This document shows positions 31,349-40,056 of a DNA stretch of 64,000 bases, in pieces. This stretch comes from Globisporangium splendens (lineage: Eukaryota > Oomycota > Peronosporomycetes > Pythiales > Pythiaceae), in the NCBI GenBank assembly GCA_006386115.1, contig VFIW01000054.1:90013-154012 (forward strand), read 5' to 3'. The notes under the pieces are model-generated. The model made no database searches. It saw only the letters and a list, made by a program, of their open reading frames with translations, and was not told where the DNA came from. Every line of letters begins with the position of its first letter. The stretch's first letter is position 1. The position numbers were made by a program, and so were the translations under genes.

Positions 31349-32846
31349 ATGGTACCACCTGTTGGCATCGGGAGTACAAGTGCCACGACGACAATCGACA
31401 GTCCACCACAAAGTTCATTGGGAAGGGGCGAATGTGCTGAACTGAGTGCACAAGCCTCCATAAAGAGTGATAAGCGAAAGCGTTCTCCTGAGGTCTCCAT
31501 TTCGAATACGGAGCAACCAAAGGAGGAGGCTGCGAGGAAGGGAGCTCCGGAAGGAGTTCCCGCGAAGACAGCCGTCACGCTGCGGAATGGGCGTGCGCAA
31601 GTCGACGCAGCGATGGTCGTACGATCGTCGTAGCACGAGAAAGGGGGAGCCCCAGATCCCGTGCGCACGAACATAACGATCCAATTAAATGCAGGAGTGC
31701 CAGACAAGTCTGGGATCATTGAGGAGGACATGACACAATCACCAGCGGAAGGCTCTCTAAAAGAAGCGTCGACGGAGACTGCACCATTTCGGAGTGAAAG
31801 CGGACGATCCAAGATCTATGCAAGGATATGCACCGGTCATCGTGGACAGTGGTAGCGCTTATCCAAAAGAGAATCGACCAGATAGGCTTGCAGAAGAAAC
31901 CAAGGCTTCGCCATGGGGCTCGCAAACGAGCACCAACACTCAATCAAACGTCAAAGAGCAAGGCATCCAGCCCTTCATTTTTAAATCGAACAAATACTCA
32001 GAGGAGGAACAACGCAACATGATCCGACACTGCAAGCAAAAGTTCGAGTACTCAGTGACCCTGCGCCAGCCGACAACGATGCAATGGGATATTATGCTAG
32101 CGATCGTGGAAGGCGAACTCCTGATTCGATGTCTGCTCCATTTCCTACGGCGAGTGTGTGATGGGGACACTCTCTTCCGCTTCCAGAACACCATCGCAGC
32201 TCAAGTGAAAGGAGAGCTGGTCGGCAAATTAGCGGATGCGATGCAAGTCTACAAAGACCATCAGTCGACCGGACGAATCGTGGAAGCCATCTTCCAAGCA
32301 GCGAGATTCCGCAATGACGGCAAAATGGAGCTCAGAGATGAAATGGGACACAATGACGATACCCTTCCGACGCCAATTGGTGCAGCTCATATCCGCGCAC
32401 CTGACGGAGACAACCGGAGAGCAATCGGAGTCAAACAACGTGTGGAACAGGCAATTGGGAGCGGACGGGCTGCAGATCGCAGAATCGAGATCCATGTACA
32501 AAATCAGCATTTGAACATTGCTCGTTCAATGAATATGGCCTTGCTTTTAGAATACTTGAAGCAGACGACAGGCAAGCGTTTCTACGCCTACCCACTCGGT
32601 AAATACGGTCCAAGATCCCACCATTCGCAGTGGTGGGAGGTACTCTTTGAAGAGGAATCATGTCCAAAAGCGCTTATCGATGTCAGACGAATTATTTGGC
32701 GAGGGCGAACAATCATCCTGCACCACGCATCCAAGTACAGAATGGCTCCCTGTTTAATCTGCGGAGCATCGGGACATTTCGCGCGAGCATGCAAGGCAAC
32801 GGAACAGGAACTAACAACTGTATTCACGCAGACGATGAGATCGTGA
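31349..32846 (+). pseudogene. LINE-A ORF1 (Gag-like, CCHC), copy P, broken
   Basis: It begins at an ATG at 31349 that copy M has lost (TTG there). In-frame stops and frame changes occur near 31,631 and 31,853. A deletion of about 230 nt near 31,790 relative to copy M (44,407-44,637) breaks the N-terminal half. From about 31,940 to 32,846 the frame is intact and nearly identical to copy M. It ends with the zinc knuckle CLICGASGHFARAC (CX2CX4HX4C). ORF1 proteins of LINEs bind element RNA. This copy cannot make a full protein. Confidence 0.8.
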
Positions 32847-33626
32847 GTAACCTTCCGAGAAAGCCAGCCACTTTCACCAGTGCAGCTGAAATTAAAGAGT
32901 CGGTCTCAGACGGCATCGACAAAAAGACACAGCCACTTCAACCCGCAGCAGAGGATCGTCACGCCAGTGGGAAAACAAGCCGAGCGAGAACACGAATCCC
33001 GTGACGCCTGACGAGACAAACACGTCCAGCCCACAACCCAACTCCAACCAAAAATCCAACAAAAAATGCATCGTCTACAGCGGGAACAGGAACTCCAGTA
33101 CAACAAACCGGCAATCTCAAAGAACAGGCGAAGGCGAAACCAAACGATGGAGCAGCGAATACAAAATGACACGTGTCAAAGGCAAGCCAGAAAAGTGGAC
33201 CAAGACAAATTTCCAAAGATGGCATCCGGTGGGCAAAAGAGCTGATGCGCTTCCGACGAGATATGGACGAGTTAATGAAGGTGCACGTGGAAAGACAAAC
33301 CGAGCTCAACCCAAATCGTAACGACATCATGGACTGGGATGGGGAGTACACGATTCAAGACGTGGTGGATGCCAACGGACTTGCAGAAGCAACCACACCA
33401 CCTACCGGAAATTGCCAATTTTATGCAGTGGCGGAAGCGATGCTCCAAATCGTGCATGACAACATGGCCAATGAGAAGCTGCTCGAGGCAACGGCGAGGG
33501 GAATCAAGCAAGGCATGAACGCGGCCGCACGGCTCAACTTCGATCTCGAATTTCCTGAAGGAACTCATTTGGGAATACTCGAAGCACTGGGGACAGGGGA
33601 TCGAAAAATGAGCCCAAAAGAAAGGA
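32847..33626 (+). pseudogene. LINE-A OTU protease region, 5' part, copy P
   Basis: After ORF1 the coding signal shifts frame. In the new frame there are stops (TGA) at 33002-33004 and 33167-33169. From 33170 the frame is open and contains PPTGNCQFYAVAEAML, which fits the catalytic-Cys motif of OTU cysteine proteases. The gene is cut at 33,620-33,626, the 7-bp target duplication of insertion X. The matching 3' half lies at 47,630-48,540. OTU modules cleave ubiquitin linkages in host proteins; the role in this LINE is unknown. Confidence 0.75.
33620..33626. repeat. 7-bp target-site duplication of X, copy P, OTU 5' side
   Basis: GAAAGGA is present here and again at 47623-47629 on the far side of X. 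The same duplication, read as TCCTTTC, flanks X in copy M at 40050-40056 and 42570-42576. Removing X and one repeat restores a continuous OTU frame. Confidence 0.8.
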
Positions 33627-33677
33627 TAGCGAGAGAGAGAGAAGGTAATTCTATTGAACTTATGGTCTACATACAGT

Positions 33678-35195
33678 TTAACAATTCCTGAGTCTCATTA
33701 ACACTGCTGACAGTGAGGTGTTTCTAAGCTTTGACGGTGTGGCATCGATATCATTGTCGAGTAGAGCTGCGACTTGGGACATAAGAGCTTGATCATTTCC
33801 CCGCGATTCGTCGGTGAGTATCTTCGCATTCTTGGAGCTCGTTGCCATGTTGACGAGAAGATCGGCCATTTTGTTTTGTTCTCGTTTTGTGCGATTCCAG
33901 GAGGTCCATGCAAAGTTGGCGATGATTTGGTTTACCCGAACTGCCAGTGGCTGCAACTTGGTCTGGCGTATAGAAGAGAACCCATTCTGGGCTGCGATAA
34001 TCATTTGGCTGTCTCCGAAGACTTCCAACTTGACTTCATAATGCTGAAGGTAGTGTGCACTGTATGCCAGACCATCTTTCAGCGCGCTGTATTCGCACCA
34101 ATTGTTCGTGACTTCTGGTCCCATGTACGCATAGCCGCATGCTTTGGGTTCCCATCGATTGCTGCGTTCATTCAGGAAGATGGGTGCCCAACCGCTGCCT
34201 CCTGGACCTGGGTTGCCGCGTGCACCTCCATCGAAATACAAACGCGCCGTCTCCCATGTTTCCAGTTGGCGCGACAAGTCTTGTCTCTCCAGTACGCTGA
34301 GCAGTTGGCTCAGGCAAGTTGCATCGACCTTTTCTCCTTTGAGCGTTCTCATCCGATGAGCCACAGCCCGCACTTGCATCACACACGCTGTCCACACACG
34401 CTGGATACATTCTTCGATAGTGAGGTGTTGCCGTTCATGCACTATTTCCACTCTCGTTCTCCATAGCAATACTGGGATGCTTGATGTGACGATAAACCAC
34501 AGTTTCTGTAGTGCTGCAGAGTGTTCCAGAGTAATGAACCCGAAGTGCTTTTCCAATTCCCGGAGCAAAGATCGTTGACCTGGCGGGGCTGTGCGGCTAG
34601 CAATATGAGGCAGGAAGAAGTTGAGCGCTTGCTCTGTCAATGTTCGGCCCATCCATCGTCCGAGGAAGGCCGTCCATGCGGCTTGTGCTCGCTTGCAACT
34701 CCAGACTATGCGTGAGATAGTTTCTTTTGTCTCCCCACATCCGACGTTACTTGGGCACGCCGAAGACTCGATCCTTCCCGGATGGAACAGGTTGAGCTGC
34801 ATCGTGGAGATCCGGTATGTCGTCCACATCTGATACGGCGTAAGACATCCTCGTTGTTTCCATAGATCTGTTGGTAGTCGGTACTGCGCATGACTGTACC
34901 ACTGATCAGTTTTCGCGACTTCGTTGAGCTTGTCTATGAGTCCTCCGAGACCTTGATGCAACTTGCTGTGCAGCCTCCGTGTTCGTGCTTGATCAATTGT
35001 CTTCTGGATGCTGTTTGGGGGCGTACGTTCATGCACCAGCCACGGACAGTGCGTCGTGAGCGGGTGAGGCTTGAATGTCCACCCTGTGGTCTTTATTTCT
35101 TCTTCGGTCATTGCAACGTCTTGTTGACAAGTAGCATCCCCGGACCAGTCGGTCACTGTCCAGAGAACTCCGTTTGCTTGCCGTTGCTGATCCAC
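33678..35195 (-). CDS. LINE-A RNase H region, copy M (open frame)
   Basis: A 505-codon open frame without a clear ATG start (first codon GTG), so it is probably the C-terminal part of the LINE polyprotein. It contains a Cys-rich motif typical of LINE C-termini (GCGETKETIS...W..C). It then has a type I RNase H domain with YFDGGARGNPGPGGSGWA, the Glu in WCEYSAL, the Asp in GDSQMII and the final Asp in NKMADLL, so all four catalytic acids are present. RNase H degrades the RNA strand during reverse transcription. Two other copies occur at 41005-42518 (frameshifted) and 45157-46674 (open). Confidence 0.85.
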   Translation of the reverse strand: MDQQRQANGVLWTVTDWSGDATCQQDVAMTEEEIKTTGWTFKPHPLTTHCPWLVHERTPPNSIQKTIDQARTRRLHSKLHQGLGGLIDKLNEVAKTDQWYSHAQYRLPTDLWKQRGCLTPYQMWTTYRISTMQLNLFHPGRIESSACPSNVGCGETKETISRIVWSCKRAQAAWTAFLGRWMGRTLTEQALNFFLPHIASRTAPPGQRSLLRELEKHFGFITLEHSAALQKLWFIVTSSIPVLLWRTRVEIVHERQHLTIEECIQRVWTACVMQVRAVAHRMRTLKGEKVDATCLSQLLSVLERQDLSRQLETWETARLYFDGGARGNPGPGGSGWAPIFLNERSNRWEPKACGYAYMGPEVTNNWCEYSALKDGLAYSAHYLQHYEVKLEVFGDSQMIIAAQNGFSSIRQTKLQPLAVRVNQIIANFAWTSWNRTKREQNKMADLLVNMATSSKNAKILTDESRGNDQALMSQVAALLDNDIDATPSKLRNTSLSAVLMRLRNC

Positions 35196-35839
35196 TTGTC
35201 TATTGTTTGTGTGTCTCCTGCTCCACGGCTCCTGGTGACTGTTTAGCTGGTTGCCTGCATCGATTTCTATCTCCGGTGGGCATAGAATGATGCTGGTTAC
35301 GAGTTTTCACAGTGCAGTCATTCGTTTGAACGTGAGAGTCGCCGTTATGGTTGGTAGCCGCACGGAGAGCACTCGCTCTTCTTCCTGTCTCACGTTGAAG
35401 CTGGCTAAATTGCATTCCTTCAGGAAAGGAACTGTTTTGACTCTACACTGCTCGCCTTGACTGTCGATTATCCAGGGGTTGTCGTTCCACTGAAAGGATG
35501 GCCAAAAGGCTCGAGTCTCTTCCGATGGTTGATGGATCGCCTGCTCAGGTTTTCTCCCAAAATACACACCTGCACGTCCGTCTGATCTCCACTCGAGGTC
35601 CAGGGTCGGTAGCAAGGATTCCATTTGCCGCTTCAGATCGTCTTTCCACTCGGGATTGCGTCTCTCTGCCGCCACCAGGTCTTCACAGAGATATTCCCAC
35701 CCGAGTCTGTGGATATTGTTCGTCTGGTACAGCCTTGTCTGTGCATTCTGGCTTCGCTCCTTTGGTGAAATCGCGCAACATCCCCTGTTTTGACTTTGTC
35801 CCGATGCACCTGTTCATGCCAAGCTTCTGTATACTTGTC
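35196..35839 (-). pseudogene. LINE-A linker between RT and RNase H, copy M, frameshifted
   Basis: Protein-like sequence continues but changes frame. After the TGA at 35840-35842 the RT frame carries on briefly. A 122-codon frame (35675-35307, with AAERRNPEWKDDLKRQ) then takes over before the RNase H frame. The same breaks occur in the other copies, so they predate the duplications. Confidence 0.55.
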
Positions 35840-37648
35840 TCACGATCGCTGTAGCCACCGAGTTGTCCGCCGCATCGCTTGTCGCTTTATTGCAAGAGGT
35901 ATTGAATAGAGACCTATGCCTCCTTCCTTGACTGGCAAGTAGAGCAGGGAAGGACTCACGTTGTGCCTCGTGCCGTCTGTGCCGAGTGTCGATTGCCACA
36001 AAAACTGCTTTTGTAGATTCACTAGCTGATCCACGACCTTCGCTGGGGGCTTGATGTAGCCGGCAGTGAACAGAATCGACGGCAGTAAGACCGAATTCAG
36101 TATCAGCACTCTCCCCACCACACTGCTGGAGACTTTGGCCGCGATGATCAATCTGGTTCGGAGCTTTTGCAGGCGGTCCTCCCAATTAGCTTGTGTGATG
36201 TTCCCGGTACCTATTTGGATGCCAAGGTGCCTCACTGTCTCTCCATGCTTCAGAATTGGAATGCTGCATCTTTGTTCATGGACTACTGCTGTGTTGAGAC
36301 AGATGTAGCTGCTTTTCGTTGGTTGCACGTGCAGACCTGATTGCTGGCCGAACTCGGACAGCAGCTGCATGAGTCGAGGCAGCTGTTTCCCTTGTTTCAA
36401 AAAGACGGCGGAGTCGTCGACGAAGGTCGAAATGAGATGGGGTTCTGCTCCGGATCTGGTCACACGAATTCCTTCCAGATGGGGGTCTTGCTGAACTGCT
36501 AGTGCGAGAATCTCCGCGGCGACGATAAACAGAAGTGGGGCCAAAGGGCAACCTTGACGAATTCCCGACTTGACCTCCCATTCTCTCGACACTTCACCGT
36601 TCACCAGGTACTGCGCTGTAGTGTCCGAGTGCACTCGATGTACTAAATCCACAAATTGTCGCCCAAAGCCGAACTTGCTCAGCACAAGATACAGAAAATC
36701 TCTGTCCAACGTGTCGTAAGCCTTCATGAAGTCAAGCATCGCAATTCCCGGAGCGTCATCCAACCCTTCACCGTTGTTGTGGTACGCTTTGTCCAATGCG
36801 GCTTGCATGATGAGGATCGAGTTCTCCATCAGTCGGTCGCGTACGAAGCCTTGCTGTGCTTCCCCGATGATCCACAGAAGGATGTCTTGCAGCCTTGTTG
36901 CCAAGACTTTTGCAAACAACTTGTAAGTGGTCGTAAGCAGAGTGATTGGTCTGTAATCGAGGGGATTTGGCGAATCTCCTTTCTTGCGCAGCGGTATCAC
37001 GATTCCTTGACCGAATGATCGTGGCATGGTTGCCCCGCGTTGGATGTTGTTGAATTCCCGCACCAAAACTTCAACCATCACGTCCTCGCAATCCTTGTAG
37101 AAGTCATTGTTCAGACTGTCCACGCCACCTGCCTTATGCCGATGTAAAGCCGCGATCGCCTCTCGTACTTCCTTTTCAGTGATGGGTGCCATCAAGTCTT
37201 GGTTTTGCTCTTCCGTGACTTTTCGAGTTTCCGGAATGTATACCAGTGCATCAAATCGCTGTTCAGCCTTCTGCGGAGGGACCGCAGCATGGCTCTGGCC
37301 AGTGATTTGGTTCCATTCTGCCCCCATGATGTCCGCCAGACTCGCGTTTGGTGAGTGGTACCTTCCGGGAGTCGGTTCTAATCGCGAAATTGTTTGATCC
37401 CGCTGCCAGTTGGTGATCCTCCGAAAGAAGTGACGAACATCCCCCTGCGTTGCTTGCATATACTTACCGAATTTGAACTCTGCTGCCTCCCTTGCCGCGT
37501 TTGCTTGTTCTTCGATCAGCTGACGCCTTGTACGGTTTGCCAGTCGATGCTGCTGATCCTCCAACTTTTGCCGGTATCTTCGTACTTGCCGCTTCTCTGC
37601 TCGACTTACTCTCAGTATTGCTTTGATGATACGCTGCTCCAGGTTGCT
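35840..37648 (-). CDS. LINE-A reverse transcriptase, copy M
   Basis: About 602 codons are open between two TGA codons (37649-37651 and 35840-35842). It is in the same frame as the upstream endonuclease, so the two were one polyprotein. RT motifs in order: QGFVRDRLMENSI, motif A LDFMKAYDTLD, motif B SGIRQGCPLAP, motif C FVDDSAVFL (F-V-D-D) and a C-terminal HLGIQIG motif. These place it among APE-type non-LTR retrotransposons. The catalytic Asp pair is intact. Confidence 0.88.
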   Translation of the reverse strand, partial: SNLEQRIIKAILRVSRAEKRQVRRYRQKLEDQQHRLANRTRRQLIEEQANAAREAAEFKFGKYMQATQGDVRHFFRRITNWQRDQTISRLEPTPGRYHSPNASLADIMGAEWNQITGQSHAAVPPQKAEQRFDALVYIPETRKVTEEQNQDLMAPITEKEVREAIAALHRHKAGGVDSLNNDFYKDCEDVMVEVLVREFNNIQRGATMPRSFGQGIVIPLRKKGDSPNPLDYRPITLLTTTYKLFAKVLATRLQDILLWIIGEAQQGFVRDRLMENSILIMQAALDKAYHNNGEGLDDAPGIAMLDFMKAYDTLDRDFLYLVLSKFGFGRQFVDLVHRVHSDTTAQYLVNGEVSREWEVKSGIRQGCPLAPLLFIVAAEILALAVQQDPHLEGIRVTRSGAEPHLISTFVDDSAVFLKQGKQLPRLMQLLSEFGQQSGLHVQPTKSSYICLNTAVVHEQRCSIPILKHGETVRHLGIQIGTGNITQANWEDRLQKLRTRLIIAAKVSSSVVGRVLILNSVLLPSILFTAGYIKPPAKVVDQLVNLQKQFLWQSTLGTDGTRHNVSPSLLYLPVKEGGIGLYSIPLAIKRQAMRRTTRWLQRS

Positions 37649-38635
37649 TCAAACGATTGACCCTTCACTCTGCATCAGCTCCAGCTCGTGAGCGATCGCC
37701 TTTTGCACCCCAGTCCGCACCAAGTCAGGACGCGAGGTTCGCATCGGGTACCTGCACTTGTTCACTCTCTTTGGTCTCTGCGGTTGACTCGTCCATTTCA
37801 TATGCAGCACCACTGCTTGGTGACCCGAGTAGCGCTTGGGTAGCTCTATGGCCTCCCATTGCACGGCGCTGCCCAGGTTTCCTGCGATATAGAATCGGTC
37901 GAGTCGACTGGCTGAGTTTTTCCTCCAGTATGTGAAATGCTCCGTCGGTTCCCTCTGCACTGGCCACTCCGGATCCTCCACTAGCTCCCGTGCGTCGTAA
38001 ATGTTCCACTCCGTCACTAGTCGTCTCAGTTCTGCACTCTCGCACTGCACAGGTAGCCGAACTCCTCTTTGGTACCGGTCCCGTTGCTTGTCGAGCACAC
38101 AATTGAAGTCACCTCCGAGCACTGCTGCCGCACGATGAGTCCCGAACTCCTCGTTTAGGCGTCGGAAGAAGTGTTCTCGCTCTGGTTTCTTGTTGGGTGC
38201 GTACACATTAATCCACACCACTCCCTTGGACTTGATAGCGACTGTGCGATTCGTCCACTTGGATTCCTCGATCAGTTGTGTTTCGCTAATCGTCTTCGGA
38301 TTTGTGAGTATTGCCACTCCGCCGGTCGCGTCTGGATGGATGGACCAAAAGGACGTTGGTTCGTCCAGGTTTGCAACCCCCCATATTCGGTTCCAGTAAT
38401 GTCGGAGTCTGCGTTCTTCTTTGGCTGTGGTGATCCTCGTCTCCTGTAAATAAATGATATCATACTTTTCTGCGGCTAGTGTCCCCTTGAGGTCCTCTAA
38501 CCATTTTGTTCGTTCTTTCTTTTTGAATCCGCACACGTTCTGAGTTAATACCCGTAGCGTGTTTGGACATGGTCTTTTTTCCTTTTTTTGATTTTTGTAA
38601 AATGCATTCTTGAGGGCATGTAGCGCGGCGTACAT
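37649..38635 (-). CDS. LINE-A APE-type endonuclease (EEP family), copy M
   Basis: A 328-codon frame from ATG at 38635 to TGA at 37649. Motifs run in order: LTQNVCGF, YLQETRI, WINVYAPNKK, LGGDFNCVLD, SRLDRFYIA and YSGHQAVVL. The last is the SDH motif of this family with Asp changed to Gly (SGH), which removes the Asp that pairs with the catalytic His. Both copies share this change. The TGA stands where an Arg codon (CGA) would join it to the RT in the same frame. EEP nucleases nick target DNA to prime reverse transcription. Confidence 0.85.
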   Translation of the reverse strand: MYAALHALKNAFYKNQKKEKRPCPNTLRVLTQNVCGFKKKERTKWLEDLKGTLAAEKYDIIYLQETRITTAKEERRLRHYWNRIWGVANLDEPTSFWSIHPDATGGVAILTNPKTISETQLIEESKWTNRTVAIKSKGVVWINVYAPNKKPEREHFFRRLNEEFGTHRAAAVLGGDFNCVLDKQRDRYQRGVRLPVQCESAELRRLVTEWNIYDARELVEDPEWPVQREPTEHFTYWRKNSASRLDRFYIAGNLGSAVQWEAIELPKRYSGHQAVVLHMKWTSQPQRPKRVNKCRYPMRTSRPDLVRTGVQKAIAHELELMQSEGSIV

Positions 38636-38684
38636 TTCTGTGCCTGGGCTACTGCCACCTTGGTTACCTGTTGGTGTCGCGCCT

Positions 38685-39296
38685 TTAGTACCTTGAAGGC
38701 TCGACCGAGTCCACTTCCATGGTGACTTGAGCCATGATCACCGATAGTGCTGACCATTCGCTGAGCTCTTCTCCACTCTTGAAGGCTGCTTTAAGTTCTC
38801 TGGTTTGCTTCAATATCGCACAGAAGTCTTCAATCGCCTCGTACAGGTTGTCTGGGTCTTCGGCGTCACTGGACCTGAACGTCTGCAGCTCCTCCTCATA
38901 CACCACTGCGCAGATGATGTAGCAGCTGAGCTTCTCTTGCTGGGTCGAGTGACAAAGTCGCAGAACTTCTAGACCACCGTACTTCATTTTCCCTAGCGTC
39001 GGCCAGTCTTCCTTGGAGTTGAGTAGTGCGGCCCGTTGTTGCTTCGTGGTTGCCGTTGCAATCCTGTCAAACCAACCTGTGATCCATACCCTGGTTTCTG
39101 CCTGATCGGTGCGGTGTACAAGACGTTTGTGGCCGTCCTCATTCATCTGCTCCCGCAGACCTTGTGTCAAGTCCATTGCTCCTGGAACCATTCCTAATGC
39201 TCTTGCAGCGTGCGCTCGAGGTCTCTGCGTTTCTGCATGAAGTCTCCTTCGATAGCCAAACGTCTCGAGAGCATTTTGGATTTCTTGAGGGGACAT
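38685..39296 (-). CDS. LINE-A frame of unknown function between OTU and endonuclease, copy M
   Basis: A 203-codon frame begins with ATG at 39296 and overlaps the end of the OTU frame by about 160 nt in another register. It is rich in charged residues and contains no motif I recognise. It is preserved in copy P (48383-48994) with an identical protein. It may be a continuation of the polyprotein after a frameshift. Confidence 0.55.
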   Translation of the reverse strand: MSPQEIQNALETFGYRRRLHAETQRPRAHAARALGMVPGAMDLTQGLREQMNEDGHKRLVHRTDQAETRVWITGWFDRIATATTKQQRAALLNSKEDWPTLGKMKYGGLEVLRLCHSTQQEKLSCYIICAVVYEEELQTFRSSDAEDPDNLYEAIEDFCAILKQTRELKAAFKSGEELSEWSALSVIMAQVTMEVDSVEPSRY

Positions 39297-40049
39297 TGGG
39301 GCTATTCAGGTTTATCGCGACGTCACCATCTATTGCTGTGAGCATCAGGGTTTCGTCTCTGTCTCGCTTTCTGGGTTGTGGAGGTAACTCGATTGTGGGG
39401 GAGTGATATGCCACAATCTGATTCTCCTGCGATGCGAACGACCATCCGTGCTGTCCGCTGAGCTGGTTTGGCTCGAACTTTTCTCGCTCGTCCAGCGGTG
39501 GAGTCCACATTAACTCTCCCAAACTGGAATTGTCGCTGCCCTCCATTGGAACCTCTGTAACTGGTTCGTAATCGAATTGACCAGATCGGTCCGTCTTGAA
39601 CTCCGCCTTGCTCCTCACGGATCCTTGGAGATGCTTCGCTAGTGATGAGCTCGTCATATTTGCCAGTGGCGTTGGGTCGTTCAGAGTTCTGAAGTGCAGA
39701 CTGTTGTAGTGTTCGTTTGCGAATTTCATCACAATTGGTAGCGGACTGCTCGTGGCCTCTGCTTCGTTTCTGTCTTGACGGAGCTCGTCTTCCCATTGCT
39801 TCCCTGTGCACACATATTCTTTGGCTGACAAAAACTGGCCGCCTGCATTGACTCTGGATTGCGGCTTGTAAATTGCAAAGCCCTTACGGTCTCCGTACGT
39901 TGTCTCGATCAGCACGAAGATTTTTCTCTGCAAAGCCTTGGCAGCCATCCGCAAGGACTCCGGCCCACCCCACAGGGATCCTGGCAGCGTGGAAGAGCGG
40001 CTGGAGGAGCTGCTTGCGATATCGCTGAAATAGCTGAGAATATCTCCTT
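39139..40049 (-). pseudogene. LINE-A OTU protease, 3' part, copy M
   Basis: It continues the OTU gene cut by insertion X. LWGGPESLRMAAKALQ resembles the mid-domain OTU helix, and FANEHYNSLHF carries the catalytic-His region. The N-terminal half with the Cys lies at 42577-43023. Without X the two halves read as one frame. The frame then continues Ser/Pro-rich to 39139. Confidence 0.75.
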
Positions 40050-40056
40050 TCCTTTC
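40050..40056. repeat. 7-bp target-site duplication of X, copy M, left
   Basis: TCCTTTC lies immediately left of X, four bases (ATTA) before its first RT-like base. It is repeated at 42570-42576. Confidence 0.8.
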
